A stretch of DNA of 61,436 bases from Kalymmatonema hyalinum WJT4-NPBG1 (GTDB taxonomy: Bacteria > Cyanobacteriota > Cyanobacteriia > Cyanobacteriales > Nostocaceae): positions 1-61,436 of the forward strand of contig JAHHIB010000051.1 in NCBI GenBank assembly GCA_019359075.1. Reading direction: 5' to 3'. How positions within the stretch are numbered: position 1 is the stretch's first letter; every line of letters begins with the position of its first letter. The position numbers and the translations under genes are program-made. Under the pieces are notes generated by a model. It did no database searches, was not told the DNA's origin, and worked only from the letters and a program-made list of their open reading frames with translations. Below are positions 37,579-46,832 of this stretch, in pieces.

Positions 37579-39513
37579 ATGAGAAAGCAAGTCATTCTCA
37601 CACTGATGGAGGGGAGTTTTGAGCAGGGGTTTCCAGTCCTCCTGCGGATTAGGGAGGATGGCGCTACGAGTAAGACTGAAACCCAAGTTACAGGTAGGCT
37701 GCCGACCGCACCTTATATTCTAGAAGCATTCAACAATTGGCAGTCAGCCTATGGTCAGTGGCAGTCCGCCTATCGCCAGACAGTGATGCACAACCCCCGC
37801 ATCAAACCTAGACCTGGAGTAACTAACTTTTCCTGCCGTGATTTAGGCTCACAGTTGGCAACGTGCCTGAATGAATGGCTCAAGTCGGATTCTAGGGAAT
37901 GGCAAAGGATTCGGGATCGATTGCAGCGGAATTTGAGTGAAACTGATGAAATTCAGGTGATCATTCAAACTGAGGACAATCAACTGCGGCAACTGCCCTG
38001 GCATTTGTGGGATTTATTCTCTGAACACTACAGGAATGCCGAAATTGCTTTGAGTGCGCCACACTATGGACCGCCGCCGCTCAAACCGAAACCTAATAAT
38101 AAAGTCAAAATCTTAGCAATTCTGGGCGATAGTACGGGCATTAATGTCCAGAAAGATAAGGCTATTCTAGAGCAATTACCGGATGCAGAAATAACCCCCC
38201 TCACAGAACCTCAACGTCAGGAGTTAAACAATCAGCTTTGGGAGCAACAATGGGACATTCTTTTCTTTGCTGGGCATAGTTATAGCCAAGTGGATGGTAG
38301 TACAGGTCAAATATCTATCAATCAAAACGATAGCTTATCGTTAAAAGATTTAAAGAACGCGTTGACAAAAGCGATTTTTAGCGGTTTACAGCTAGCAATT
38401 TTTAACTCCTGCGATGGCTTGGGTTTAGCGCGAGAACTAGCTGATTTGAATATCCCACAAATCATCGTTATGCGAAAGCCTGTGCCAGATTTTGTAGCAC
38501 AGGAATTTTTGAAACATTTTCTGAGCATTTTTGCCCAAGGCACATCTTTATATCTGGCAGTGCGAGAAGCACGGGAAAGATTACAAGGTCTAGAGGGCGA
38601 CTATCCCTGTGCTAGTTGGCTACCAGTGATTTGCCAGAATCCAACTACATTGCCACTGACTTGGCAAGAAATGATCCGTAAAAATCCCCCACCGCCAAGT
38701 CGGTCATGGTGGCAAATATTGTGGCAAATAACACGATTCCTGCGGCGACCAGCGATCGCTCTTGGCTTATCACTGCTACCAATTGTTTTACTATTTGTGC
38801 CGCAACCGCCTGCCGCTGGATTTAGCTGCGGTCCATCCCTCCAAACTTACAGGGTGAGGAACCCATCACAGAGCAAGATTGAGGGTGTTCGCTGTGTTAA
38901 GTTTGATAAAGGTGGTTTTCACAACTTCCTTCCTGTCTTCTCTTGGTATGGGGAGGGAACATGGCATAACGCTAAGTTTAAGTATCGGCACTTGGGTCAT
39001 GCCTTTGCTCAAGACTCTACTCAAGACAGTTATAGGCTCAGAGCTTACGCTGCCGACATCTTTGGCAACGCAGAGGATGCTAAAGAAATCTTTGATAAAC
39101 CCCTCAGTATTAAGTTATCTAGCCCTGTTGGCACTATCCCAAGAACAATTACTGTGCAAGACCGTAATTGGGACGAAATATGGGAACTTGAAGAAGATAA
39201 TAACGTGGAAGGTTACAGCAGCCCCCTCAATCCTGAAATATCTACCTGCGGCTCTGACGGTTTTATTGAGGAACGGGGTACCGATTCTATAGTCCGGTGT
39301 AAATTGAAAGTTCAACCGCAAAAACCCAACGGTACTTCAAATTATTTGACTTGGTACGAAGAAGGCAAACGGCATGGATTCCATTACGCTCGTATTGGCA
39401 TTTGGGACGGTAGCGGATATGAGGTATCTGACATTTGTAAAAAATCGAGGTTCATCGGGCATTGTCAACTTAAATCACTGCTATCGTCATTAGTTATAGT
39501 TAAGAGTCCTTAG
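37579..39513 (+). CDS. CHAT-domain protease with one membrane helix and C-terminal external domain
   Basis: 644 residues. The N-terminal part (about 1-165) has a beta-rich lead ending in QLRQLPWHLWDLF. The CHAT caspase-fold domain (about 175-355) carries His233 in FFAGHSYS and Cys278 in IFNSCDG, both in the catalytic positions. A membrane helix at about 391-412 follows a Trp/Arg-rich stretch. The remaining 230 residues contain several cysteines and two related blocks, FSWYGEGTWHNAKFKYRHLG and LTWYEEGKRHGFHYARIG. Expected topology: protease inside, C-terminal domain outside. It is third gene of the sigma-like/DUF1822/CHAT unit. Substrate unknown. Confidence 0.88.
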   Translation: MRKQVILTLMEGSFEQGFPVLLRIREDGATSKTETQVTGRLPTAPYILEAFNNWQSAYGQWQSAYRQTVMHNPRIKPRPGVTNFSCRDLGSQLATCLNEWLKSDSREWQRIRDRLQRNLSETDEIQVIIQTEDNQLRQLPWHLWDLFSEHYRNAEIALSAPHYGPPPLKPKPNNKVKILAILGDSTGINVQKDKAILEQLPDAEITPLTEPQRQELNNQLWEQQWDILFFAGHSYSQVDGSTGQISINQNDSLSLKDLKNALTKAIFSGLQLAIFNSCDGLGLARELADLNIPQIIVMRKPVPDFVAQEFLKHFLSIFAQGTSLYLAVREARERLQGLEGDYPCASWLPVICQNPTTLPLTWQEMIRKNPPPPSRSWWQILWQITRFLRRPAIALGLSLLPIVLLFVPQPPAAGFSCGPSLQTYRVRNPSQSKIEGVRCVKFDKGGFHNFLPVFSWYGEGTWHNAKFKYRHLGHAFAQDSTQDSYRLRAYAADIFGNAEDAKEIFDKPLSIKLSSPVGTIPRTITVQDRNWDEIWELEEDNNVEGYSSPLNPEISTCGSDGFIEERGTDSIVRCKLKVQPQKPNGTSNYLTWYEEGKRHGFHYARIGIWDGSGYEVSDICKKSRFIGHCQLKSLLSSLVIVKSP

Positions 39514-39639
39514 TAGTACTAATCACCTATGACTCAGGATGGTCTACATTAGTCATGTATGCAAATTAAATGCGTAACAGCTGATGCAGCCATGATTCGC
39601 CTGACGTCGCAATGATTAGGCGCTTAAGATTTACTTTAT

Positions 39640-39789
39640 TCATTCACCTCTCAGCAACCGATTAAGGTACTGTAAACTGGTGATGAAGATGACAGTACTT
39701 AGCGCTAAACATATCCAAAAGCTATCAACTACGATTCTCGCTTGGTCTAATGCCCAACCGCCCAAGCAAGCACTTATAAAATAGCCAGC
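39640..39789 (-). pseudogene. C-terminal remnant of an MFS transporter
   Basis: A 49-codon open stretch without a start reads AGYFISACLGGWALDQARIV and continues FWICLALSTVIFITSLQYLN, ending RLLRGE. This looks like the last membrane helix and tail of a major-facilitator permease. It begins about 70 bases after the GH31 stop on the same strand. The rest of the gene is absent, suggesting a deletion that removed most of a permease once linked to the glycosidase. Confidence 0.5.
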
Positions 39790-39856
39790 TGTTCAGCAGA
39801 GGGAGCTAATGGAGAAAAATAAACCCCGCGTTGGGATTTGGGGGCTAGGTCGGTGA

Positions 39857-42319
39857 CTAGGGATGAGGCAGAGGGGGTGTAGGAGGCAATAGCAAGGGTG
39901 TGACGACCAGTTGCCAACTTGCTGACTGGGGAACCGCCACCAGGGTGACTTCCAACACTTGCTCTACCCAATTCATGTGACTCACCTCTACGCCAATCGC
40001 TTCAACCTGACTACCAGGGGCTAAGCCAATCCAGCGGATGCGGAAGTTGCGCTCTTTTGGCATCCCGTGGTAACTTCCCCGCACTGGCTCACAGGTGAGA
40101 AGATGACGGTGAGTTGAAAAGCGCTGGGTAAACAGGCGACGACTACCTGCATCAGTGCGATAGGTTGTACTTTCACCGTCATCTTCGTATAAATCTAATT
40201 CATTCTCTCCCCCCGCATAAACTTCTAGGACGAGGGAGGTAGGCGGTGCAGTGCCAACGCGGAGTGAGACTTCACCAAGAGGTAGAATCGTGCCAGCACG
40301 GACAAATACTGGCACTTGGTTGAGGGGAACCCAAAGGTGCAAGTGCTGATTTCCTGGGTACGATTGATTTGTTTCCCGTTGCCACCACACTCCTGAAGGT
40401 AGGTAGACTTGGCGATAACCGCCAGCTTCAACGACTGGGGCAACCAATAGGCGATCGCCTAAAAAATACTGAGTTGGTACCTGGTAAGCTTGTGGATCTT
40501 CAGGATACACCAGATACATTGGGCGACACAGCGGCAAACCAGTGTCGTAGGCAATTCGGCTTAAGTGATACAGATACGGAACCAGTTGGATGCGCCTTTG
40601 AAAGGCTTGACGGATGGCTTGCAGTACCCGAGATCCATAAGCCCAAGGTTCTCGCTGACCGTGGTCTGAATGTAGCCGTACGATGGGACTAAAGCAGCCA
40701 AATTGCACCCACCGGACAAAAAGTTCCGGATCGATTGTCGGCACGCCCAGCACGTGGTTGAAAAAGCCTCCTAAATCACTAGACCAATAAGCCACCCCGA
40801 CATTACCCGCTCGTGCTGTAAAATCCACTAGTAACTGGAGAATTTCCCAGTGCGAGTATGTGTCACCAGAAAACTGCAATGGGTAGCGGTGCGAACCAAT
40901 TCCACCTGCGCGCGAGAGAATCAGGGCACGGCGATTTGTTTTGGCTTCTAGATGAGTGAAATAGACATGGTTAGTCCACAACTGGGAATTTACACCCGGA
41001 TGCGTGGCATTACTACCGTCAATCCACCAAAAGTCGATGCCTTCCTCCTCACGGGGGCTGTGTAGTACCTGCATAAACAGGCGTGCCTCCTCTTGATCTG
41101 CCAGATTAAACAGCAACCAGCCATCTTCTGGATCAGTGGTATTGAGTTTGTTCGCGCCAATATTATCTGGATGCCAAGTATCAAATATCCACTCAACCTT
41201 TGGGTTTTTCACCGCGAAAACCTTACCTGCTCTAACGTCGCTCGGATCTAGTCCCCTTGCTGCACAAAGAGCCTGGAATTGGCTGTCACCGGGTGGGACT
41301 CCTTCAAGATGCACATTAGCGCCAAAGTGCAGCCCAATGCTGTGTCCCCAGTCCAAAAACACCTGAGGATCGGGGAATAAATCGCGATCCCAGTCCCAAC
41401 CGCACCAACCGGAACCGTGCCAATCGACATCGAGCATCACAACGTCCAGAGGCAAAGCGAGTTCGTCAAACTGCTTGACAAGTTCATGATAATGTGTATC
41501 GCTTATCTGAGCGAACTGCGAGAACCAAATACCAAAAGCCCAACGTGGCAGCATTGGTATACGTCCGCACAGCTGCACAAAGTCGAACAGAGCAGCGGCG
41601 TAGTCTAAACCGTAGGCAAAGAAGTACCAGTCTTGGCAATTCGAGTCACGTTCGCTAAGCCAATTATCGTCTATCACGGCGCTAGCAGAATCGTTGAGTA
41701 CGCTGTAACCACTTTGGCTGATGATTCCAGGGGGAAAGTGATGCCATTGTTTGAGAAACTCTTGCAACTCGGGAGGCAATTCCTCAGAACGGTAGCGTTC
41801 CAGATACCAGATGGGCGGTTCCTCAAAGTCAGTGGTTTCACCGCGATCGCGCAGAGTTTTGTGGATTGATATTAGGGATTTGTAAGGGAATTCTTGAGTA
41901 TAGGGATAACTTTTTTCAACAGAGGCTGGATGAACTCCTGTGGGGTAAAAGTTTCGGTGAGTAACGTCGAGGCTGGTGAAGGTACCGCCCAAGTTCTGAG
42001 TATCGACAACGGAGGGTGTCCACCTTCCCGAACGCTTAAGCGTTTGCCAGTGGATTTGCAAGTTAGCGTCGTTGAATGGCTTAGCATCAGGTCGATAAAC
42101 GATGTGGATGTAGTCAGTATGTAGGCTCAGCACTCCATCGTTTGTAACGCTGATAGCTTTGAAAGGCACAGGTTCTGGGCGCTTAAGAACAGCAACAGTG
42201 GAACGATCCTCAAACTGACCAGCCGCTGACCATTCCAACCGCACCAAACCATCACCCAAGGCGCTGAAACGAGCATTTCCGCAGACGATACTGCCGTTGA
42301 GTTCGTTATATTCCACCAC
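39857..42319 (-). CDS. Glycoside hydrolase family 31 (alpha-glucosidase type)
   Basis: 820 residues. Order: N-terminal beta-sandwich (about 1-245), (beta/alpha)8 barrel (about 255-600) and C-terminal beta domains. Barrel motifs are VVMLDVDWHGSGW, catalytic nucleophile Asp434 in FWWIDGSNA, acid/base Asp486 in SGDTYSHWE, and RLHSDHGQREPW. The enzyme hydrolyses alpha-linked glucosides (or, in some relatives, alpha-xylosides) with retention. No signal peptide, so cytoplasmic. The start is GTG in a GTGGTG pair. An MFS remnant lies right behind it. Confidence 0.93.
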   Translation of the reverse strand: MVEYNELNGSIVCGNARFSALGDGLVRLEWSAAGQFEDRSTVAVLKRPEPVPFKAISVTNDGVLSLHTDYIHIVYRPDAKPFNDANLQIHWQTLKRSGRWTPSVVDTQNLGGTFTSLDVTHRNFYPTGVHPASVEKSYPYTQEFPYKSLISIHKTLRDRGETTDFEEPPIWYLERYRSEELPPELQEFLKQWHHFPPGIISQSGYSVLNDSASAVIDDNWLSERDSNCQDWYFFAYGLDYAAALFDFVQLCGRIPMLPRWAFGIWFSQFAQISDTHYHELVKQFDELALPLDVVMLDVDWHGSGWCGWDWDRDLFPDPQVFLDWGHSIGLHFGANVHLEGVPPGDSQFQALCAARGLDPSDVRAGKVFAVKNPKVEWIFDTWHPDNIGANKLNTTDPEDGWLLFNLADQEEARLFMQVLHSPREEEGIDFWWIDGSNATHPGVNSQLWTNHVYFTHLEAKTNRRALILSRAGGIGSHRYPLQFSGDTYSHWEILQLLVDFTARAGNVGVAYWSSDLGGFFNHVLGVPTIDPELFVRWVQFGCFSPIVRLHSDHGQREPWAYGSRVLQAIRQAFQRRIQLVPYLYHLSRIAYDTGLPLCRPMYLVYPEDPQAYQVPTQYFLGDRLLVAPVVEAGGYRQVYLPSGVWWQRETNQSYPGNQHLHLWVPLNQVPVFVRAGTILPLGEVSLRVGTAPPTSLVLEVYAGGENELDLYEDDGESTTYRTDAGSRRLFTQRFSTHRHLLTCEPVRGSYHGMPKERNFRIRWIGLAPGSQVEAIGVEVSHMNWVEQVLEVTLVAVPQSASWQLVVTPLLLPPTPPLPHP

Positions 42320-42932
42320 TTGAAAATTTATCTGTATTAATCTTTAACAATCATAACTTGTTGATTTAGAGGCGATCGCGATACTGCTACGTTCCTGCTA
42401 AGCCTATTGACTGGTGTCTCGAAAAAATTATATACGACTTGCAGTGAGATCGCCGTTAAAATCGGTTTTTTCTCTACTAGACCTGAAATTCATATTTTTT
42501 GTAATTCTTATCATTGACTGGAATTTTCCTCACTGATTCCACAGAGTTTCCACAGGCACTTTCCTATTTTCCACAGGTGCTTGACGATGTTACAAGCTCT
42601 TGGTGTATTACTGGGGATTTCTTTCTTTTGTGGGCAGGGGTCTTCAGAAACTGAGTTTTTATTAAGAAAAATTACAAAAAAAACCAGAAAGCCTGATTAT
42701 TTCGTACAGATTTATTTTTTCTGAACTCCTTCTTAATATTTCGCAGCATTGACAACCCCACCCCCTTTTGACGCAAAATGATGCGGCTTGCTTTTTTAGT
42801 CCGTTGAACTGCTGTGTAGAATTACCTAAGCTGTTGCCGCAGATTGTCGGACAGCCTAAGGGCTGTGTGTTCCCACTATGGCTTACTAGAGGCAAGTTTC
42901 CCCATTGGAGAACTTCAAAGGAGACGAATTTT
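42320..42932. other. Intergenic region between GH31 and DUF2811 genes
   Basis: About 610 bases between divergent genes. One HIP1 octamer occurs near 42372, and the repeat TTTCCACAG appears twice near 42540-42580. No supported gene; it should carry both promoters. Confidence 0.4.
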
Positions 42933-43130
42933 ATGAATGCAACAGTTAGCATATTTACAGAAATTCCCGAAACACTTCATGAATCACTCAAAAGCTACTT
43001 GGAAACACATCCAGACTGGGATCAAAAGCGTGTACTGACGGCAGCGTTGTCGTTGTTTTTACTTCAAAATGGGGATAGCGATCGCCGCGCTGCCCGGGTT
43101 TATCTAGAAACTTTGTTTCATCAGTGCTAA
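42933..43130 (+). CDS. DUF2811-family small protein
   Basis: 65 residues beginning MNATVSIFTEIPETLHESL and containing THPDWDQKRVLTAALSLFLLQNG and AARVYLETLF, the conserved pattern of a small cyanobacterial family of unknown function. It looks like a ribbon-helix-helix-sized protein, but the role is unproven. AAAGGAG upstream supports the ATG at 42933; the frame open further upstream is non-conserved. Confidence 0.85.
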   Translation: MNATVSIFTEIPETLHESLKSYLETHPDWDQKRVLTAALSLFLLQNGDSDRRAARVYLETLFHQC

Positions 43131-43835
43131 ATAGAAATGCGTTGCCCAAATCAGGGGTTTAAGCAAAACTTGGAATTGATGAACCGTCAGTTGCTTCGTA
43201 ATATCTAGTGGAATGTCACAAAGCGGGCATAGCGCCTTTGCGCGTTCCATAACCACCAACAGAGCCGCAAACGCTGTGTTGGCGGCACAAGCTCAAGGCT
43301 TTGATTGATGTATCAGGGTTATTTTTTTCGGCGCTTTTAAGTGAGGAAGTTGAAGCACAATATGAGGAGCGCCATTTAGGTGATAAGCATCTTAAACGGC
43401 TAAGCAGTCCGTTTGTTTCCCTTCGTTAATGCAGGGTATCAGCAATCAAAAATCTTGAGTGACGGAAGTCGCCACTCAAGATTATCGCTTGCAGCATCAC
43501 GAATTTTTTTGAAGTTATCAAGCTTAAGCGTAACAGAAATAGTCCGATGTGTTTGCCAGCGCTTAATTTGCTTGGCTCTGAAGAGGTAGAAATACTACTA
43601 AAGGATGAAATATAAAGTATGAGGTGTTTCATCCTTCATCCTTTATGCTTCCTCCTTTAGACTTGATTATGGTTATGCTCCAGTTCTTGAACTCAACCAA
43701 TCTACACCTCAAAACAATGCCTGGCTTTTCATTGTGCGGTCACTGAGATCAAGGCTTTGTAGTAAGGTTATTTTTTTAACCTAGCTTCCAAGTAAAACCA
43801 TTGTCATTCACATATTTTGGCGGCAATATTCCTTA
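43131..43835. other. Intergenic region, possible degraded sequence
   Basis: About 700 bases. A stretch near 43320-43430 stays open (LLSEEVEAQYEERHLGDKHL) but has no start or recognisable family, so it may be a gene relic. No RNA gene seen. Confidence 0.35.
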
Positions 43836-44555
43836 CTATTGCGATTTTTCAGACTGCTGGGCTTGAGAAGGGCATTCAAATTTATACCCAACGCCACGCA
43901 CCGTTTGAATTAATGCTGGTTGGGTGGCGTCAACCTCAATCTTTTTGCGAATTTGACCGATATGTACATCTACAACCCTTTGGTCACCGACGTACTCGTA
44001 GTCCCACACCTCCTGAATAAGTTCAGCGCGTCGCCAAACTCGACCTGGATGGCTGGCTAAAAAATGCAACAAGTCAAATTCCAAAGCAGTTAAGAGCACG
44101 GGTAAGCTGTTAAGTGTCACCTCCCGCCGTACGGGGTCAATCATCAGCTTTTCAAATACCAATCTCTTCTGTTCTGCCGTAGTGACAACACGCTGACGCC
44201 TTAAAATTGCCGCCACTCTGACTTCCAGTTCTCCCAAACCAAATGGCTTGGTGAGATAGTCATCAGCACCTTTAGAAAAGCCGCGAATCTTGTCCGCTTC
44301 ATCTGCACGGCTAGTTAGCATCAGTACAAAAACTCCGTTACGGCTTTGCATCTCTTGGCAGAGGTTAAACCCAATGACGTCTGGTAAATTTACATCTAAA
44401 ATCACCAAATCTGGGTTAAATTGCTCAAACAACGCTAGAGCAGTCTTACCATCTTCGGCAGCCTCTACCTGATAGTTTTGCTTGATTAAAAAGCGTTGGA
44501 TTAAATTCCGAACCGCAGGGTCGTCATCAACTACAAGAATCTTGGCAGGAGCCAT
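43836..44555 (-). CDS. OmpR/PhoB-family response regulator
   Basis: About 239 residues starting MAPAKILVVDDDPAVRNLI. The receiver (about 5-118) has the DDD acidic cluster, phospho-acceptor Asp in LVILDVNLPDVIG and the Lys of LTKPFGLGEL. The winged-helix effector (about 135-230) shows LTALEFDLLHFLASHPGRVW, DQRVVDVHIGQIRKKIE and TVRGVGYKFE. No kinase lies adjacent. Several cyanobacterial OmpR regulators share this form and I cannot say which one this is. An in-frame ATG at 44573 is an alternative start. Confidence 0.92.
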   Translation of the reverse strand: MAPAKILVVDDDPAVRNLIQRFLIKQNYQVEAAEDGKTALALFEQFNPDLVILDVNLPDVIGFNLCQEMQSRNGVFVLMLTSRADEADKIRGFSKGADDYLTKPFGLGELEVRVAAILRRQRVVTTAEQKRLVFEKLMIDPVRREVTLNSLPVLLTALEFDLLHFLASHPGRVWRRAELIQEVWDYEYVGDQRVVDVHIGQIRKKIEVDATQPALIQTVRGVGYKFECPSQAQQSEKSQ

Positions 44556-45237
44556 GACCATCACTTTGCACAAAAATTTATAGGATTAACAAGCGAATTC
44601 CGTTATAAAAGCGGTTTTCGCTTTGGGGACAATATGTATCTACAAGGCTAAGGCATGATTTCCCTGATTATTCAAATACTAGTGTAATCAGGATTTTCAA
44701 CAATTAGGGCGTAAATATTTTGGTAATGCCACCCCTGACTTATGTATCTGGCTTTTTATTGTCAACTTTGTGTCCAAAAGGCAGATGCTCTGACCTTAGC
44801 CATGGCAACTCAGTAAACTAGGATACAAGCTTTATCCCAGTTGTACAATAATTTAAAACGCTTCAATTTTAAATCTATATGCGGCTTTATGGTGCAAGAC
44901 ATCTGAGGCTAAATTATTCCCAACTCGGTAAAGTGCAGTAAATTGTCAAATCTGAAACAAAAAAAAATTTGTTCATAAAAATGGCTTCTAGGTATTTTTA
45001 GCTTAAATTCTAGAGTAAAGCTCTGGTCAGTGAACGACATGAGGGTATACACGGAGTTCTGGCTATATGTTAAAGTGACTATAGTTAAAATTACCAAATT
45101 AATGCAGCTTACCTATGCTACTATCCGGGTAAGACATACGAATTGACCAAAACATTCGTTTCGACCAACATAAAACTATAGTCGTTTTTTCTTTAGAAAG
45201 ATATTGCCGCCGACTGAGGCTAAAGTGATAAACTCCC
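44556..45237. other. Intergenic region between the OmpR regulator and CPP1-like gene
   Basis: About 680 AT-rich bases between divergent genes. No gene recognised; promoters for both flanking genes are expected here. Confidence 0.35.
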
Positions 45238-45864
45238 ATGAGCGAGCACAATCCCTACGAAAAACTTGGGGTATCAGAAGATGCTAGTTTCGATGAAATT
45301 CAGGATGTTCGCAATCGCCTATTGGAGCAATACAGTGGCGATGCTAAACGTCTAGAAGTTATAGAAGCTGCTTATGACGCCATTTTAATGGAGCGCTTAA
45401 GGATGCGCCAAGAAGGCAAAATCAAAGTGCCCGAACGCATCCGGTTTCCAGAGCGCCTCGTACAACCGCCATCAAAAGAAAGTCTGTCCCCTCGCAAGCA
45501 GTCGCCTGCGTGGCTGCAACGAGCCCTAGATAAGCCAACTCCAGCAAATTTGTTGTTGCCTGGAGCTTGGTATATTGGATTGAGTGCCATTAGCGTGTTT
45601 TACCCAGCTGGAAACGACCAGATTTTGCAATTGGCATTAGTGCTTGGAGTGGGTGTAGGTATTTACGTTCTTAATCGTAAGGAAGGAAAGTTTGGTAGAG
45701 CCGTTTTATTAACGCTTATTGGTCTGATTACGGGCTTAATTGCAGGGGGACTAATCGCCAGTTGGCTGCTACCCCAAATACAATTTTTGAGTTGGACAGA
45801 GAATCAATTTTCTACGGTGGTAACTTTCGTATTGTTATGGCTTATCACTAGTTTTTTAAGGTAA
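45238..45864 (+). CDS. CPP1-like (DUF3353) membrane protein with J-like domain
   Basis: 208 residues. Residues about 4-50 resemble a truncated J-domain (NPYEKLGVSEDASFDEIQDV) without the HPD motif. A basic linker follows, then about three membrane helices (about 104-205). In plants CPP1 is a chaperone for protochlorophyllide oxidoreductase; cyanobacterial homologues are taken to have a similar chaperone-like role in thylakoids. It is complete and stands alone. Confidence 0.85.
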   Translation: MSEHNPYEKLGVSEDASFDEIQDVRNRLLEQYSGDAKRLEVIEAAYDAILMERLRMRQEGKIKVPERIRFPERLVQPPSKESLSPRKQSPAWLQRALDKPTPANLLLPGAWYIGLSAISVFYPAGNDQILQLALVLGVGVGIYVLNRKEGKFGRAVLLTLIGLITGLIAGGLIASWLLPQIQFLSWTENQFSTVVTFVLLWLITSFLR

Positions 45865-46035
45865 ATCAATTTTTGCTAAGTAGCTAGGCACAATGAAATA
45901 CCTGACGCGGAAAAAACCCCACCCCCTAGCCCCTAAGCGCAAGCAAGGAGGGGGAATGGTGTACGCAGTTCATAACGGCTAGTTAATGGGCAGTAGGGAA
46001 TAGGTTCATCCGATTCCTTATTGCCTATTGTCAAT

Positions 46036-46734
46036 TCAAGTTGTTTGTTGTAGTGCTCTGTCTAGGACTAAATCCACAGCAGAACTCAAATCAGAGACAA
46101 TTAAATCCGGCTGGTAAGGTTCTAGTTGAGCGCGATCGCGGATGCCACACTCTACAGCTATCACCTTAATACCGTGTTTTGTGGCAGAAATGATGTCGGC
46201 TTCGGTATCCCCCACCATCCAGATATCAGAAGCAGGGGGGAGTTCCTGTATTGCCCGTGCCATCAACAACGGTTTATCGTCGATGTCACGGGTTTTGACG
46301 TAGCCGTTGCTCAGACAGTAACAGCGATTTTCTGGGAAAAATTTGCCTAAATCGTGTTTTTTGAAGGCATAATCTAATTCCCTCACCCGACGCATCGTCA
46401 TCACCACCAAATCAACACCCGCCTGTTGGATTTTTAACAGTGCCTCTACAGCGCCAGGAGCAACGGTGTCGTACTGAAAGTAAGCTTCTGTATGCACTGT
46501 TTGTCGTCGCAATTGAGAAAATTCCTGTGCCTGCGCTTCATCTAAACCAGAAATAACAGCGATTTGTTTTTCCGGAATGCGCGATCGCTTCAACTGCCAA
46601 AATTCCGCTTTGGCAAGTTCTCGTACCTGTTGATCTGGGCGTCGAATCTTTTCCAAGCAGAATTGATACACACAATAGTACCGTTCGGAAACATCAATAA
46701 TGGGACCGTCAAAATCTGTAATAAATCTTAACAT
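46036..46734 (-). CDS. HAD-superfamily hydrolase
   Basis: 232 residues with HAD motifs: motif I FITDFDGPIIDVS (nucleophile Asp8 and Asp10), motif II VVMTMRR, and motif III/IV region WMVGDTEADIISATKHG. A helical cap lies at about 20-90. It resembles phosphoglycolate-phosphatase-type or nucleotide phosphatases; the substrate cannot be told. Standing between CPP1-like and HPPD genes gives no clue. Confidence 0.85.
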   Translation of the reverse strand: MLRFITDFDGPIIDVSERYYCVYQFCLEKIRRPDQQVRELAKAEFWQLKRSRIPEKQIAVISGLDEAQAQEFSQLRRQTVHTEAYFQYDTVAPGAVEALLKIQQAGVDLVVMTMRRVRELDYAFKKHDLGKFFPENRCYCLSNGYVKTRDIDDKPLLMARAIQELPPASDIWMVGDTEADIISATKHGIKVIAVECGIRDRAQLEPYQPDLIVSDLSSAVDLVLDRALQQTT

Positions 46735-46832
46735 TGGTTTTTTAAATGTAAATAATTATTAACAGGTTATCCCAGATGCTGCTGCTGTGTACTTTTAAAA
46801 AATTAATAAGTCAGTTTTGAATTTCTTATCTG

